Origin: Gemmatimonadales bacterium UBA4718
GTDB lineage: Bacteria > Gemmatimonadota > Gemmatimonadetes > Gemmatimonadales > Gemmatimonadaceae
Direction: 5' to 3'
Assembly (NCBI GenBank): GCA_002404375.1
Contig: DHJO01000214.1
Location: 12,802 to 19,495 of the forward strand
Length of the DNA: 6,694 bases
Shown: positions 6,121-6,694 of the stretch, piece by piece
Layout of the letters: the number at the start of each line of letters is the position of its first letter
How positions within the stretch are numbered: the first letter of the stretch is position 1
Position numbers and translations under genes: made by a program
Notes under the pieces: model-generated
Told to the model about the DNA's origin: nothing
Seen by the model: only the letters and a program-made list of their open reading frames with translations
Databases searched by the model: none

Positions 6121-6694
6121 CCATCACGACCGTCGCGAGACAATTGCCAACGAGATTCGTGGCCGTGCGCGCCATGTCCATGATTGAATCCACACCGAGA
6201 ATGATCGCGACTCCCTCCAGCGGGAGTCCGAAAGTCGCCAGCGTACCGGACAGAATGACGAGCGCCGCGCGCGGAACAGCGGCGACCCCTTTGCTCGTGA
6301 TCATGAGCGTCACCATCATGAGCAGTTGAGTCGTTAGCGTCATCGCAACGCCCGCCGCCTGCGCGACGAAGAGCGACGCTACCGCCAGGTAGAGCGTAGA
6401 TCCGTCGAGGTTGAACGAGTAACCGGTCGGCATCACGAACGCGACGATCCGTCGCGGGACTCCGATCGCTTCCATCGATTGCATCGCGAGCGGCAGCGCC
6501 GCCTCGGACGATGTTGTCGAGAAAGCGATCAATGCCGGCGACCTGACGGCGCGAATGAATCGCCTCAGGGGAACCTTGAACAGCACGGCGATCGGCAGCA
6601 GAACCGCCAGGAAGAAAACGATCAGCGCGCCGTATAGCGTGAGAATGAGCTTGCCGAGGTTGACCAGAACACCCAAGCCCCCTTGCGCGACTGT
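5996..6694 (-). CDS. Dicarboxylate/amino acid:cation symporter (DAACS, GltP-type), N-terminal half beyond window
   Basis: This is the C-terminal half of a GltPh/EAAT-fold inner-membrane transporter that uses sodium or protons to import acidic substrates. The frame is open to the right edge (TVAQGG lies upstream of the TTG at 6676), so the true start is outside. Visible elements: hairpin-1 motif STTSSEAALP, helix 7 MPTGYSFNLDGS, hairpin-2 SKGVAAVP and helix 8 GVDSIMDMARTATNLVGN. The helix 8 positions corresponding to GltPh D390, D394, R397 and N401 are Asp (6188-6190), Asp (6176-6178), Arg (6167-6169) and Asn (6155-6157). An Asp at the 394 position binds the substrate amino group and Arg at 397 the side-chain carboxylate, favouring glutamate/aspartate over succinate-type DctA substrates. 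The family-typical AKWEGEF is followed by a variable Pro/Ala-rich tail ending at TGA (5996-5998). It is convergent with and overlaps the kinase gene. Probably unrelated to sugar salvage. Confidence 0.93.
   Translation of the reverse strand, partial: TVAQGGLGVLVNLGKLILTLYGALIVFFLAVLLPIAVLFKVPLRRFIRAVRSPALIAFSTTSSEAALPLAMQSMEAIGVPRRIVAFVMPTGYSFNLDGSTLYLAVASLFVAQAAGVAMTLTTQLLMMVTLMITSKGVAAVPRAALVILSGTLATFGLPLEGVAIILGVDSIMDMARTATNLVGNCLATVVMAKWEGEFGAPQPEVLLAQEGLLPIEAVPPAPRTSGAVPSAS

Noticed and set aside
5610..6329. 239-codon plus-strand frame spanning the kinase-transporter junction.
   Set aside because: Arg/Ser-rich with no motifs; both real genes beneath it have full family motif sets.
1..6694. 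tRNA, rRNA, CRISPR array, insertion sequence or phage attachment site.
   Set aside because: No repeat-spacer pattern, transposase-like protein, terminal repeats or tRNA-like fold was seen on reading both strands.

Overview
The window is gene-dense, GC-rich DNA (roughly 60% G+C), and every stretch longer than about 125 bases is coding. Gene style, G+C content and the protein families fit a free-living, Gram-negative-type bacterium. The long SSS symporter with its GAEPGGGGYVAQR motif, a lipoprotein-like NamZ and the BadF-type kinase suggest the Gemmatimonadota or a related soil phylum. That placement is recognition, not a search result.

Layout: on the minus strand, bases 1-1256 hold nearly all of a NamZ (GH171, formerly DUF1343) exo-beta-N-acetylmuramidase, with its C-terminus cut by the window edge. 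A 123-bp divergent spacer follows. Four plus-strand genes come next: a 612-aa sodium:solute symporter (1380-3218), an A-type iron-sulfur carrier of ErpA/IscA type (3276-3632), a second sodium:solute symporter (3672-5195), and a BadF/BadG-type amino-sugar kinase (5188-6120) whose start overlaps the symporter stop. The right end is a minus-strand glutamate/aspartate-type DAACS symporter (5996-6694), cut by the right edge. It overlaps the kinase tail-to-tail by 125 bp.

How they may work together: NamZ releases MurNAc from the non-reducing ends of peptidoglycan fragments. Sodium-driven symporters could import the sugar, and a kinase of the NagK/MurK family could phosphorylate it. Together this looks like a cell-wall amino-sugar salvage module. 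The MurNAc-6-phosphate etherase (MurQ) that would complete it is not in the window. The Fe-S carrier has no obvious functional link to this pathway.

The most unusual signal is a perfect 19-bp inverted repeat with an 8-nt loop (3655-3700), which can be extended to 25 pairs with one 4-nt bulge (3649-3710). It buries the ribosome binding site and AUG of the second symporter gene, and its distal arm lies in that gene's codons 4-10 and is followed by a T-rich run. It could act as an erpA terminator/attenuator, as a translational lock on the symporter-kinase pair, or as both.
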